Assembly (NCBI GenBank): GCA_964550165.1
Contig: CAZJYC010000053.1
Coordinates: forward strand, 1-17,865
From: CAZJYC01 sp964550165
GTDB taxonomy: Bacteria; Acidobacteriota; Aminicenantia; Aminicenantales; Aminicenantaceae
Direction: 5' to 3'
DNA: 17,865 nt
Shown here: in pieces, positions 6,824-14,246 of the stretch
How positions within the stretch are numbered: position 1 is the first letter of the stretch
How the letters are laid out: each line of letters opens with the position of its first letter
Translations under genes and position numbers: made by a program
The notes under the pieces: generated by a model
The model's input: the letters and a program-made list of their open reading frames with translations, nothing else
Databases searched by the model: none
Told to the model about the DNA's origin: nothing

Positions 6824-9800
6824 GTGAAAGGAACAAACTTTTTCTCCTCGGTCATGGTCAAAAATTCCAATCTTGAGCGTTTTTTCAAGAGTAAGTTCCG
6901 AAGCTTCTCTCCTGCGATTTATCTGATCATTTTCTTCCTTTTCATATGGATTCCCTTTCGGGACAGCTTGGCCTACGAGCAGATTAAGCTTCAGAGGAGA
7001 CATACCCCAAGTGCCCAGAAAGGTACGATAACCAGGGATTTTAACATCATCGGCAGTAACCGTGAGATAGTCGAATTTGAGGTTACAACCCCGGGAAAAA
7101 TCGAGGTCAAGGCTGAATGGAGCGGAACAGCTCAGACTTTAGCTTTGATCCTTAACGGCCCAGGACAGGATCGATACTATTCGCGACAGGACGGAGGGAG
7201 TCCATTGAGCTTGACTTTCGAGGTCACCTCGCGTTTCCTTTCGCTGGGCAAGGAATGGAAGCTTTCAGTAGTCAATTTCAACTCAAGAACCACGGCCCAG
7301 GGCAGGGTTCAAATTACATATCCCGCAGAAGCCGTGAGTGGGGTGACGATTAAACCGGCTGAGGAAAAAAAAGAGATAAAACGGGAGATGAGATGGAGCG
7401 CTCCTCAAATGCGGGTGAGTGAGCCCGGTGAAGCCCATAAGCCGCCATCTTTTGAAAAGAGCGCGGATATTCTCAAGCCAACAAGAGATTTTCAATACAA
7501 CAGCAGGCTGGTTAAGGTCAACAAACGGACCGCCATCCCTTTCAAACGGTTTGAAGTTGTTGACCCTTCAAATGGCCAGCCAATCAGCCCGGATCAGATG
7601 CTGACCTTACCCAACGGCGAAGTCATTTCTGCCGGCAGTTACTATGACGAGCTCAACAAACTGGAGAGCGGCTTTAATTCCCTCGGATATTCCCTCGATA
7701 TCAGGCGAGACCCAACCGAAAGCGTCAAGCTTCAGGAGACTTCCCTGAGCAAGGCTTCCATAGCCAGGAATAGCGAGAAAGCGAAAATAATAAAGGACAC
7801 ACACAAATTCCAGGCTATGCCCGCGCCAGCGAGCCTGAGTGCAATCCAAAGTGATTTCCGGACAAGGATCAAGCTTGACAAGGACAGGTTGAAAAGACTG
7901 AAGGCGTATCGTTTGCCTGGCGAACCTCTCCCTTCCCCTGATGGACAGACAGCGCGCGAGTTCAACCAGCCTGTCCAGACTCCTGCATATGAATTCGGTT
8001 ACAGGGATGTATTTGCGATTTTCCTCAATGGAAAAGCTGAGATCTCCGCAGGAGAGAACAGGGTAGAGGTCAGGAGCGAGGCAGAAGCAGGTGCCTATGT
8101 CTTCGACCACAAAGTCAATATCTTCCGCATCAGCGGCAACACTTTTGCCCCCTCTTCGGGCGGCGTTATGACTGCCAATTTAACGATCTGGGTGGCAGGA
8201 ACTCCCTATCGTCTCGTCGATGAGAGAGTATCCATACCTTCTGTGCCGCTGGACCAGCTGACCCAGATTCCTTCAATTGATTTAACCGACGAATGGTCAA
8301 AAAGTCTTGATGAATCCTTCAAAACGAGTTTTCCCCTCGGGCCCATTCTTCTGAGCGCCAAATTTGGAGTGCGCGCCTCAACAGGGATTGATTACGGGCT
8401 TTTCCTCTGTCCCCTCTATGCCCGGGCAGGCCTTGGCCCCTTTGTGGCTTCCGACGTTTATGCCCAGGCAGGAATAGACCTCATCATCGCCGAGGCTGGT
8501 GTTCGTTGCACTTTAATCCTGCTCGACAACACCCTGAAGTTAGAAGCCGGAGTCGGGCTGGACGCAGATGAAACAGGTCTTTACAGTCAGGCCGAATTCT
8601 CGATCTATGATGATCTGGTCTCCCTGAGCGGAGAAGTCGATGTGTATGTTTGCATTTACGTTCCCGCTTTCCGTTTGCCGCCCTGGAGAAAGAAGTGCTG
8701 GGATTGGGAGATCGCAAGCTGGGAAGGAATCAGAGCCAGGGGATACATCGTTGAGCCTCAAAAAATGAAATTCTATATTCATGAAGGCGGACCGCCAGTA
8801 GTCGAGAAAGAGGAGCTGCCGCCCGGTGAAAGTTTTGAAGTTACAGGTGAACTGGCAGGCAAATGGCAGCCCGAGGAAGGAAGCATCCTGGACCCAGACC
8901 TGCGGAGTCAATATGCGCCGCCTGCCCTTGTCGTCTATGGAGACCGTCTGTACAAAATTTGGTCAGGATTGAATAACCGCATCATCTATTACAGCTCAAG
9001 CGACGGAACGATATCATGGAAACAAGAGAAAAAAACCGTGAAAAGATATGATAAAGAAACAGGCCGCTACGAAGAGTATTTGGTCACTGTCAAGACGCCG
9101 TATCTAGCCTGGTCGCAACGCCAAGAAGTCCCAAGACAGAGCCTTACCTCTTCTCCGATAGGCGCCTGCGTCTACCGGGATCGCCTCTATGTATTTCATA
9201 CAGGGACCTACCCCGATACGAGCCTCTATTACCGGTCAATGGGTCGGGACGGAGAATGGAAGCCGGCAAGCGGAAGCGTAAGAATTGGCGGGACTTCTTG
9301 TGATACCCATTCCCCGCCTGCGGCAGCTGTCTTTGAGGACGCCGTATGGCTTTTTTTCAAGGATACGAGAAATAATTTGATTGTTCCAATGCTGGCTTCG
9401 AATACGGTTGGAGGAGAAGACCATTTGTTGGAATTTCACATTCATTATGTTCAGGCACTGGATAAATCGCAAAATCGGGGAGGGCCTGCCGTTTGCTCCT
9501 TCGGAAACATTTTCTTTTTGTTCCACAGAGATTTAAGCAGTGAGAATATCTATTATCGGTGTTTGAGCAAAAGCTGGCGCCCGCCAAAGGAAGATGTAAA
9601 AGTCCAGGGATTAACCAGCTTTACTCCTCCGTCAGTTTGTGTTTCCAATAACCGTTTATATTTGTTTTTCTCAAGAAAGGATAAACCCATAAGTTATTGC
9701 ACGGTCGGACAGCCGCCAGACCGGGTGATGATGCCAGGACCTCCTCTCGCGTGGGGCAAGGTGCGGGAAATTAAAGGAAGCTTGACCTATGAGAAGCCAA

Positions 9801-9889
9801 GCATCATTGTTTTCAAAGACAAGATCTTCCTCTTCCACATGGGGACAGCAAGCAACGATATTTTTTACCGCTGGCTCGAGATCCTGTAA
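6824..9889 (+). CDS. Secreted protein with N-terminal beta-sandwich and C-terminal six-repeat propeller-like region
   Basis: A 1021-residue exported protein from the GTG at 6824. A positively charged N-terminus followed by a hydrophobic stretch (PAIYLIIFFLFIWIPF) and DSLAYEQ is a signal peptide or signal anchor. About residues 50-170 look like a pre-peptidase-C-type beta-sandwich (PGKIEVKAEWSG, ending GRVQITYP). The long middle part is not recognised; it contains cysteines around 8410-8700 that could form disulfides. From about 8910 to the stop there are six repeats of roughly 50 residues, each with the pattern V-Y/F-x-D/N-x-L/I-Y/F-x-F, a loop, then I/L-x-Y-Y/R (for example VYRDRLYVFHTG, VSNNRLYLFFSR, VFKDKIFLFHMG). 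This resembles bladed lectin or sialidase-type propellers, so carbohydrate or surface binding is a fair guess. No catalytic residues are evident. It is followed after 49 bases by the gene at 9939, probably in one operon. Confidence 0.85.
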   Translation: MKGTNFFSSVMVKNSNLERFFKSKFRSFSPAIYLIIFFLFIWIPFRDSLAYEQIKLQRRHTPSAQKGTITRDFNIIGSNREIVEFEVTTPGKIEVKAEWSGTAQTLALILNGPGQDRYYSRQDGGSPLSLTFEVTSRFLSLGKEWKLSVVNFNSRTTAQGRVQITYPAEAVSGVTIKPAEEKKEIKREMRWSAPQMRVSEPGEAHKPPSFEKSADILKPTRDFQYNSRLVKVNKRTAIPFKRFEVVDPSNGQPISPDQMLTLPNGEVISAGSYYDELNKLESGFNSLGYSLDIRRDPTESVKLQETSLSKASIARNSEKAKIIKDTHKFQAMPAPASLSAIQSDFRTRIKLDKDRLKRLKAYRLPGEPLPSPDGQTAREFNQPVQTPAYEFGYRDVFAIFLNGKAEISAGENRVEVRSEAEAGAYVFDHKVNIFRISGNTFAPSSGGVMTANLTIWVAGTPYRLVDERVSIPSVPLDQLTQIPSIDLTDEWSKSLDESFKTSFPLGPILLSAKFGVRASTGIDYGLFLCPLYARAGLGPFVASDVYAQAGIDLIIAEAGVRCTLILLDNTLKLEAGVGLDADETGLYSQAEFSIYDDLVSLSGEVDVYVCIYVPAFRLPPWRKKCWDWEIASWEGIRARGYIVEPQKMKFYIHEGGPPVVEKEELPPGESFEVTGELAGKWQPEEGSILDPDLRSQYAPPALVVYGDRLYKIWSGLNNRIIYYSSSDGTISWKQEKKTVKRYDKETGRYEEYLVTVKTPYLAWSQRQEVPRQSLTSSPIGACVYRDRLYVFHTGTYPDTSLYYRSMGRDGEWKPASGSVRIGGTSCDTHSPPAAAVFEDAVWLFFKDTRNNLIVPMLASNTVGGEDHLLEFHIHYVQALDKSQNRGGPAVCSFGNIFFLFHRDLSSENIYYRCLSKSWRPPKEDVKVQGLTSFTPPSVCVSNNRLYLFFSRKDKPISYCTVGQPPDRVMMPGPPLAWGKVREIKGSLTYEKPSIIVFKDKIFLFHMGTASNDIFYRWLEIL

Positions 9890-9938
9890 GTATTCTGGCA
9901 AAGGAATCAAGCCGCGATTTTTTCGTTAATGATTAAAG

Positions 9939-11918
9939 ATGCGAATGATTAAAAAGAAGTGGCTGCTCTGGCTTTGGGCCGGAATCCTGGCAGCAATAGC
10001 GGCCGGAGCGCTGGCCTGGCGTTTCACACGTCCCAATCCTGCGCTTTCCTACGGTTATAAGCCCGCTGAATGCCTGACTTATCAGCTCGATTATAACAGC
10101 GTTTCAGCAGCCGACTTTCAAAGCCTTTTCGAAAGCCTGGAATCCGCCAGGACAAACGAAAGGATATCGCATCGTGCGTCTGACCTTTTTCAATCGTTCA
10201 GAACTGAGCTGAGGGGAGAACTCATAGCCACGGTCCTCGACAGGTCGGCTGAACGATTTATCATTTCCTTCAGGATTCATGATCCGGTTCTGACTTTAGA
10301 CATAAACGGAGAGGATGCCCCTCTCCAAGCTGAAATAACAAGCGTTGCTTTAAGGCTTGACGTTTTTGCGGAATTCGATCTCAAGGGACGGATTAAGGTC
10401 GTATATTTTGATCCTGAGGTGGATAGTTTTTCTCGAAATTTAGCCCGGGCTCTGATGGCTCAGACACAGTTCGTACTCCCGGCCAGGTCCGCAGCGAGGA
10501 TAACTCGCTGGGAAACAGAAGAGGAAGATCCGAACGGACGATGCATCGCGAGGTACGAACTTGTGTCAGGCAAGAAAAAGCATGATTTGGCGCCAAGAAA
10601 CGGCCAACTGCAAGCCTTTGTCAAAACCAAGATTTCTTACCTCAATCCGTCAGCCCAGACAAAACTGGCTGCGACGGCAATTCCCACTTCAATTATTCCA
10701 AGAGGAAACTTGGCCGCGGTGTTCGATCTCAAGAGCGGGAACCTGGTTTCGCTCGATGGGTCAGAAGAGCAGGTTATCAAGATTGCCGGCAAGATAGTCG
10801 GCCAGGCGACAAACAGGCTGCGGCTGAAATTTCTTGATAAGGAAGTCGTTTCCAGCGATGAACGTCAAGCCATGCTCGAAGCCTATCGTGAACGAAAAAC
10901 GGCTGTCCCTGGCATTTCTCTGGCCTTCGCCCTTTCTGATGGAGAAAGAGAAGCCATCATCCAACGGAGCGAGCTGGGGGAAGCAACGATAGAATCCCTG
11001 TTGGCTGACCTGGCCAGAGCTGAAAAGGAAGGGAAAAGGCATGATACTTCGCTTTATCTCAAGTTCAAAGCACTCATCTACCTTCATCCAGAGGCCTGCG
11101 GAACCCTCGGCAAGCTGCTGATCACCGCCGAAGCCAAGAGCCTTACCATGAGCGTGATCAGCGACGCTCTTGGCGTTGTCGGCCATGAGCAGGCACAGGA
11201 AACATTGGTGAATGCCATTCAAGCTCGCCCCAATGAACCCTCTGTTCAAACAGGATTTGTTCATAACTTGTGTCTGGCTGAATCGCCCTCAATTCTTGCC
11301 GAAAATACGCTCTGGGATCTGGCGGACAATTCCAGAAACAAGGATGTGGCTGAAACGGCCCAGCTTTCTTTGGGGAAAATGGCAAGAAGCCTTGCTTTAA
11401 AATCCCCTGAAAGAGCGAATAAAATCGTTGACCGGTTCGTCAGAGAGATTCGATTGTCCGGCAGCGAAGAGAAAAAAAGACTTTTGCTCCTGGTTCTGGG
11501 AAATTCAGGTTCATCCCGTGCTTTTCCAACACTTAATCGTTTTTTGTCCGACCCTTCCCCTTCCCTGCGGGCGGCTGCGGCAGCGTCTTTGCGCTGGATC
11601 GACTCTTCTGAGGTCGATAATCTTCTGGCCAATATTTTGACTTCCGACCCAAACGCCTCGGTTCGCCTGGAATCTGCCTTTGCACTGAGCTTCCGGCAGC
11701 CTGTTGACCTCGCTATTCAAGCTCAAAAAAAGGCTTTTCTTGAAGACGAAGCTGTGATTGTCCGGCTGTCGGTTTTGAGGAACCTCTGGCAGATGCATAA
11801 AGATTTTCCTGAAGTGCTGCAGCTCGTCAAGCAGGCTGCAGCGAACGATCCCTCAGAAGACGTGCGCAAAGCAGCGGCGGAGATAATAGCCGCCTATCCT
11901 GAAGATTATTTCAAGTGA
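9939..11918 (+). CDS. Membrane-anchored protein with beta-rich half and HEAT-like helical half (possible large lipid transfer protein relative)
   Basis: A 659-residue protein. An N-terminal anchor (WLLWLWAGILAAIAAGALAW, about 8-27) follows a basic start. About residues 37-340 are rich in predicted strands (YGYKPAECLTYQLDYNS, RFIISFRIHDPVLTLDI, NLAAVFDLKSGNLVSL). About 345-655 are helical repeats of HEAT type, including DALGVVGHEQAQETLVNAI and paired-helix units ending VRKAAAEIIAAYPED. The order, an N-terminal beta domain and then an alpha-superhelix with a DAL-x(2)-G-x-x-x-A-x-x-x-L motif, recalls the vitellogenin/MTP (LLTP) N-terminal module of lipid carriers; this is a resemblance by eye and could instead be an unrelated HEAT scaffold. 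ATG 9939 is followed by another in-frame ATG at 9945, and neither has a strong ribosome-binding site. The 49-base gap suggests co-expression with the secreted protein upstream. It converges on the DUF2934 gene with 15 bases between stops. Confidence 0.82.
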   Translation: MRMIKKKWLLWLWAGILAAIAAGALAWRFTRPNPALSYGYKPAECLTYQLDYNSVSAADFQSLFESLESARTNERISHRASDLFQSFRTELRGELIATVLDRSAERFIISFRIHDPVLTLDINGEDAPLQAEITSVALRLDVFAEFDLKGRIKVVYFDPEVDSFSRNLARALMAQTQFVLPARSAARITRWETEEEDPNGRCIARYELVSGKKKHDLAPRNGQLQAFVKTKISYLNPSAQTKLAATAIPTSIIPRGNLAAVFDLKSGNLVSLDGSEEQVIKIAGKIVGQATNRLRLKFLDKEVVSSDERQAMLEAYRERKTAVPGISLAFALSDGEREAIIQRSELGEATIESLLADLARAEKEGKRHDTSLYLKFKALIYLHPEACGTLGKLLITAEAKSLTMSVISDALGVVGHEQAQETLVNAIQARPNEPSVQTGFVHNLCLAESPSILAENTLWDLADNSRNKDVAETAQLSLGKMARSLALKSPERANKIVDRFVREIRLSGSEEKKRLLLLVLGNSGSSRAFPTLNRFLSDPSPSLRAAAAASLRWIDSSEVDNLLANILTSDPNASVRLESAFALSFRQPVDLAIQAQKKAFLEDEAVIVRLSVLRNLWQMHKDFPEVLQLVKQAAANDPSEDVRKAAAEIIAAYPEDYFK

Positions 11919-11933
11919 AGACTAAGATAAGGA

Positions 11934-12110
11934 CTATTTTTTAGGTTTTTTCTTCGCTGGCGCCTTTTTTTTCTTCTTCAGCTTTTCCTCTTCCAGAATT
12001 TCTTTCTCTGCCCTGAGCCAGTCTTCTTGGTGGTAGCCGTGAATGCCGCCTCTTTCTTTAAAATAACGATAGGCTCTTTCCGAAATCCTTTTTTTTAAAT
12101 CTTCCTTCAT
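11934..12110 (-). CDS. Small DUF2934 protein with lysine-rich tail
   Basis: A 58-residue protein in the DUF2934 family: residues 8-41 read RISERAYRYFKERGG, then HQEDWLRAEKEILEEE, which fits the family pattern (RIxxRAYxLWExxGRP..GxxxxxWLxAExEL). The tail is strongly basic (KLKKKKKAPAKKKPKK, 43-58), suggesting nucleic-acid contact, but no function is established for the family. Its start is well supported by AAGGAGGG (12125-12118), seven bases before ATG 12110. It is shorter than typical ORF-length cut-offs and would be missed by a 60-residue limit. It runs convergently with the HEAT-like gene and divergently from the SLOG-SLATT gene, so the region 12111-12360 holds control signals for both directions. 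DUF2934 genes are frequent in Acidobacteriota and Proteobacteria. Confidence 0.85.
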   Translation of the reverse strand: MKEDLKKRISERAYRYFKERGGIHGYHQEDWLRAEKEILEEEKLKKKKKAPAKKKPKK

Positions 12111-12191
12111 CGCTTAGCCCTCCTTATTCTTATTCATGGTTCAAGATTTGACACTCTTTTTATACCCCTTTAAGGGCAAATTTTCAACCAT

Positions 12192-12215
12192 CGATCCCGA
12201 GCTCGATCCCGAGCT
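12192..12215 (+). repeat. Tandem 12-bp direct repeat abutting the -35 box of the SLOG-SLATT promoter
   Basis: CGATCCCGAGCT occurs twice without a gap (12192-12203 and 12204-12215), and the -35 box TTGACT begins at the very next base. Two identical sites one helical turn plus two bases apart, just upstream of -35, is the classic place for an activator. The GC-rich repeat stands out from its AT-rich surroundings. Confidence 0.7.
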
Positions 12216-12244
12216 TTGACTAATTTTTGATTTATTGATATTCT
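12216..12244 (+). promoter_or_regulatory. Promoter-like element of the SLOG-SLATT gene (shared element, copy C)
   Basis: TTGACT (12216-12221), a 17-base spacer ending ATTGA, and TATTCT (12239-12244), continuing TATTCTTTTTCCAAA to 12253. Its spacer end and downstream string match copy A at 1701 and copy B at 6604. Predicted transcription start is near 12251, leaving a leader of about 110 bases before ATG 12361. Confidence 0.55.
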
Positions 12245-12263
12245 TTTTCCAAAACTTAAAAGC

Positions 12264-12279
12264 GGTAAGAATTCTTACC
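12264..12279 (+). promoter_or_regulatory. Perfect 16-bp palindrome, candidate operator
   Basis: GGTAAGAATTCTTACC is its own reverse complement with no spacer. It lies about 13-28 bases after the predicted transcription start of the SLOG-SLATT gene, a typical position for a repressor to block elongation or initiation. No regulator gene is adjacent. Confidence 0.55.
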
Positions 12280-12303
12280 TGGTTACTTGGATATAAAAAA
12301 TCG

Positions 12304-12328
12304 TGCTGATAGATGTTACCTATCAGCA
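12304..12328 (+). promoter_or_regulatory. Leader hairpin before the SLOG-SLATT gene
   Basis: TGCTGATAG (12304-12312) and CTATCAGCA (12320-12328) form a perfect 9-bp stem with a 7-base loop, plus a possible G-U pair at the base. The in-frame ATG 12313 lies exactly in the loop, which argues against that start and for ATG 12361. There is no U-tract, so it is not a terminator; it may control translation or message stability, or be a DNA operator. Confidence 0.55.
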
Positions 12329-12360
12329 TTGGAGCATCGCTTCCCAGAGAAGAAAATAAG

Positions 12361-13971
12361 ATGCAAAAGCCCGAGGAAGCCATCAGAAAATCTGAACCTG
12401 TCATCCCTGCTCTGGTCATTGTTGGCATACTGAGTGAGCGAAATATCGAGAGTGAATCGTTATTAACCGAGAAGGTTCGTTGGATATTCAAAAGAATAGC
12501 GCAATCGATTCCTCCTTTGAAAAAAACCCCTCTAATTTTCCGAGTCCTTTCTCCACTTGCTGTTCGGGCAGAGCGCAGGATTGTCCAAGAAGCTCTCAAG
12601 ATTCCCGATGCGCAATTGGAGGTCGTTGTTCCTTTTGATAAGGAGGATTATAAAAAAGACTCAGAGCTCGCTGAACCCAGAGCGGAATTTGAAGAGATGC
12701 TTTCCAAGGCCTATCATGTCAGGCAACTTTCTCCTGTGCCCAGCCAAGAGAAAGCCTATGATCAGGTAGGGCGCTATATCGTTGACCATTGCGATATACT
12801 CATTGCCATAGGGAACGAAGAGCCGTCCGCGGACCAGGATAGAATTGCTGAGATCGTTCAACACGCGCAAAAGAGAAAATGTCCAATTTTCTGGATAAGC
12901 ACGGATAAAGAAGCAAAGGTCAGCTACGAACCCGGAGAAGATGTGATCTCAACATCACTTCAGTCGTTCGAGAGATACAACTCCGAGACAGCGGGCACTA
13001 AAAAAATCGAAAGAAATGTTCGGAGCCTTCATCAGAATTTGCTTGCCCATGCCAAACAGGTCCGTTTTCCTCTCGATCGTTTGCGTGTGATTTGTGAATG
13101 GATTCTTCCTCATTTTAGCCGCGTTGACATTCTCGCCGAGCGTTATCAACAGCTTTATTTTAAGGCGGGAAGCCTGATCTATTCGATTGCCGCTGCCGCT
13201 GTGGCTGTGGCTGCTTTTCAAGCTCTTTTTCTATCTGATATGACAAAAGTCATCCTTATTGAGGTTGTGTTCATCATCGCGGTATTTATCATTTTTTGGC
13301 TCGGAAGTTATCAGAAATGGCATTCCAAATGGATTGATTATCGATTCCTGGCCGAGAGGTTCCGCTCGGTTCTGTTTATGTCCCTAGCTGATGTTGAAGT
13401 GAGCACTATGCGTCCTCCTCGACATCTCAGTCTGTCTTACTCCTCTCAGGACTGGATTGTGGATGCGTTCTTTTCCATCTGGAATATGATACCAAAATTT
13501 ATCAGGTCAGACTCGTTGGAACTCAAGCAGGTGAGAGAATTCTTGGTTGCGGGCTGGATCGATGACCAGATTTTCTATTTCAAGAACTCAAGCAGACGAT
13601 GTTGGAGGCGGCACCGTCAATTGTCTCTTTCCAGCTATATCCTTTTTGGGTTGACTTTTGTTGCCGCGTTGCTTCACGTTTTGTATGGGGGTACGCATCT
13701 CTTTCACCATCTGTTTGCTTTTCTGTCTATTGTCTTTCCGGCTGTTGCTGGTGCCCTGGGGGCCATCCGAACACACCGGGAATATTTAAAGAACGCTATG
13801 CGTTCCTCTGAGATGGTTCGGCATCTCCAGGAGATTAAGGAAAAAATGAGTTCAGTGAAAAATCTTAAGGATCTAATTCCTCTTGTCCGCGAAGCCGAAG
13901 AGACAATGCTTCGCGAGAATGAAGATTGGCGGGTGATTGTCCGCTTTCACGAATTGGAGCCATCCGCATGA
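12361..13971 (+). CDS. SLOG-domain sensor fused to four transmembrane helices (SLATT-like membrane effector)
   Basis: A 536-residue protein from ATG 12361 (552 from ATG 12313). Residues about 17-182 fold as a SLOG/LOG-type Rossmann domain: VIVGILSER, then IFRVLSPLAVRAERRIVQEA, VVPFDKEDY, GRYIVDHCDILIAIGNEEP and RIAEIVQHA. Two hydrophobic pairs follow (about 268-288 with 296-315, and 423-442 with 447-468), each ending in a basic, ERF- or HRE-containing helix, as in SLATT domains (SMODS and SLOG-associating two-TM). SLOG-SLATT proteins were predicted by comparative genomics to be pore-forming effectors triggered by nucleotide ligands. Oddity: the usual GGT ligand loop after the 'IAxWDGEPA' strand is replaced by SADQDRIAEI, and the SPLAEGADR motif reads SPLAVRAER, so ligand choice may differ from relatives or be lost. 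The ribosome-binding site is weak. The next genes encode RCK-RyR and TIR proteins on the same strand. Confidence 0.82.
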   Translation: MQKPEEAIRKSEPVIPALVIVGILSERNIESESLLTEKVRWIFKRIAQSIPPLKKTPLIFRVLSPLAVRAERRIVQEALKIPDAQLEVVVPFDKEDYKKDSELAEPRAEFEEMLSKAYHVRQLSPVPSQEKAYDQVGRYIVDHCDILIAIGNEEPSADQDRIAEIVQHAQKRKCPIFWISTDKEAKVSYEPGEDVISTSLQSFERYNSETAGTKKIERNVRSLHQNLLAHAKQVRFPLDRLRVICEWILPHFSRVDILAERYQQLYFKAGSLIYSIAAAAVAVAAFQALFLSDMTKVILIEVVFIIAVFIIFWLGSYQKWHSKWIDYRFLAERFRSVLFMSLADVEVSTMRPPRHLSLSYSSQDWIVDAFFSIWNMIPKFIRSDSLELKQVREFLVAGWIDDQIFYFKNSSRRCWRRHRQLSLSSYILFGLTFVAALLHVLYGGTHLFHHLFAFLSIVFPAVAGALGAIRTHREYLKNAMRSSEMVRHLQEIKEKMSSVKNLKDLIPLVREAEETMLRENEDWRVIVRFHELEPSA

Positions 13972-14171
13972 GCTTATTCAAAGGTTCTTTTCTCGCTATA
14001 CGAATATATTAGCTCTTTTCCATCTTAAATGGCTTCTCTCTATCCCTTTCCAGGATGGCGTCGCAGCCCTTTTTAGCAGCTGAGGTTATCGCTCAGACGA
14101 AGTGGTTCGAAAACACAGGGGCTTCTATTAGCGGGCGAAGGCAGAGTGACGAGAAGGCCGTGTGAATTGAT

Positions 14172-14200
14172 TTGATTTGCACCTAATTTCTTAGTATAGT
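14172..14200 (+). promoter_or_regulatory. Promoter of the RCK-RyR gene
   Basis: TTGATT (14172-14177), a 17-base spacer and TATAGT (14195-14200). The predicted start is near 14207, about 40 bases before GTG 14247. It shows that this gene can be expressed separately from the SLOG-SLATT gene. The 200 bases before it (13972-14171) hold no recognisable gene; a 36-codon frame at 14055-14165 has no supporting signals. Confidence 0.55.
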
Positions 14201-14246
14201 TATCAACAAAAATAGGTTTTAGAAAGATAATTTGAGGTTGGACCCG

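Noticed and set aside
10761..11264. A 167-codon minus-strand frame inside the HEAT-like gene, and a similar one at 7607-8110
   Set aside because: Shadows of well-supported plus-strand genes; low-complexity composition and no ribosome-binding site.
13968..14012. ATGA overlap start of a 14-codon frame at the end of the SLOG-SLATT gene
   Set aside because: Too short to support; the overlap is likely chance.
14055..14165. A 36-codon frame between the SLOG-SLATT and RCK-RyR genes
   Set aside because: No Shine-Dalgarno sequence, no recognisable domain, and it ends just before the promoter of the next gene; could be a real small gene but nothing supports it.
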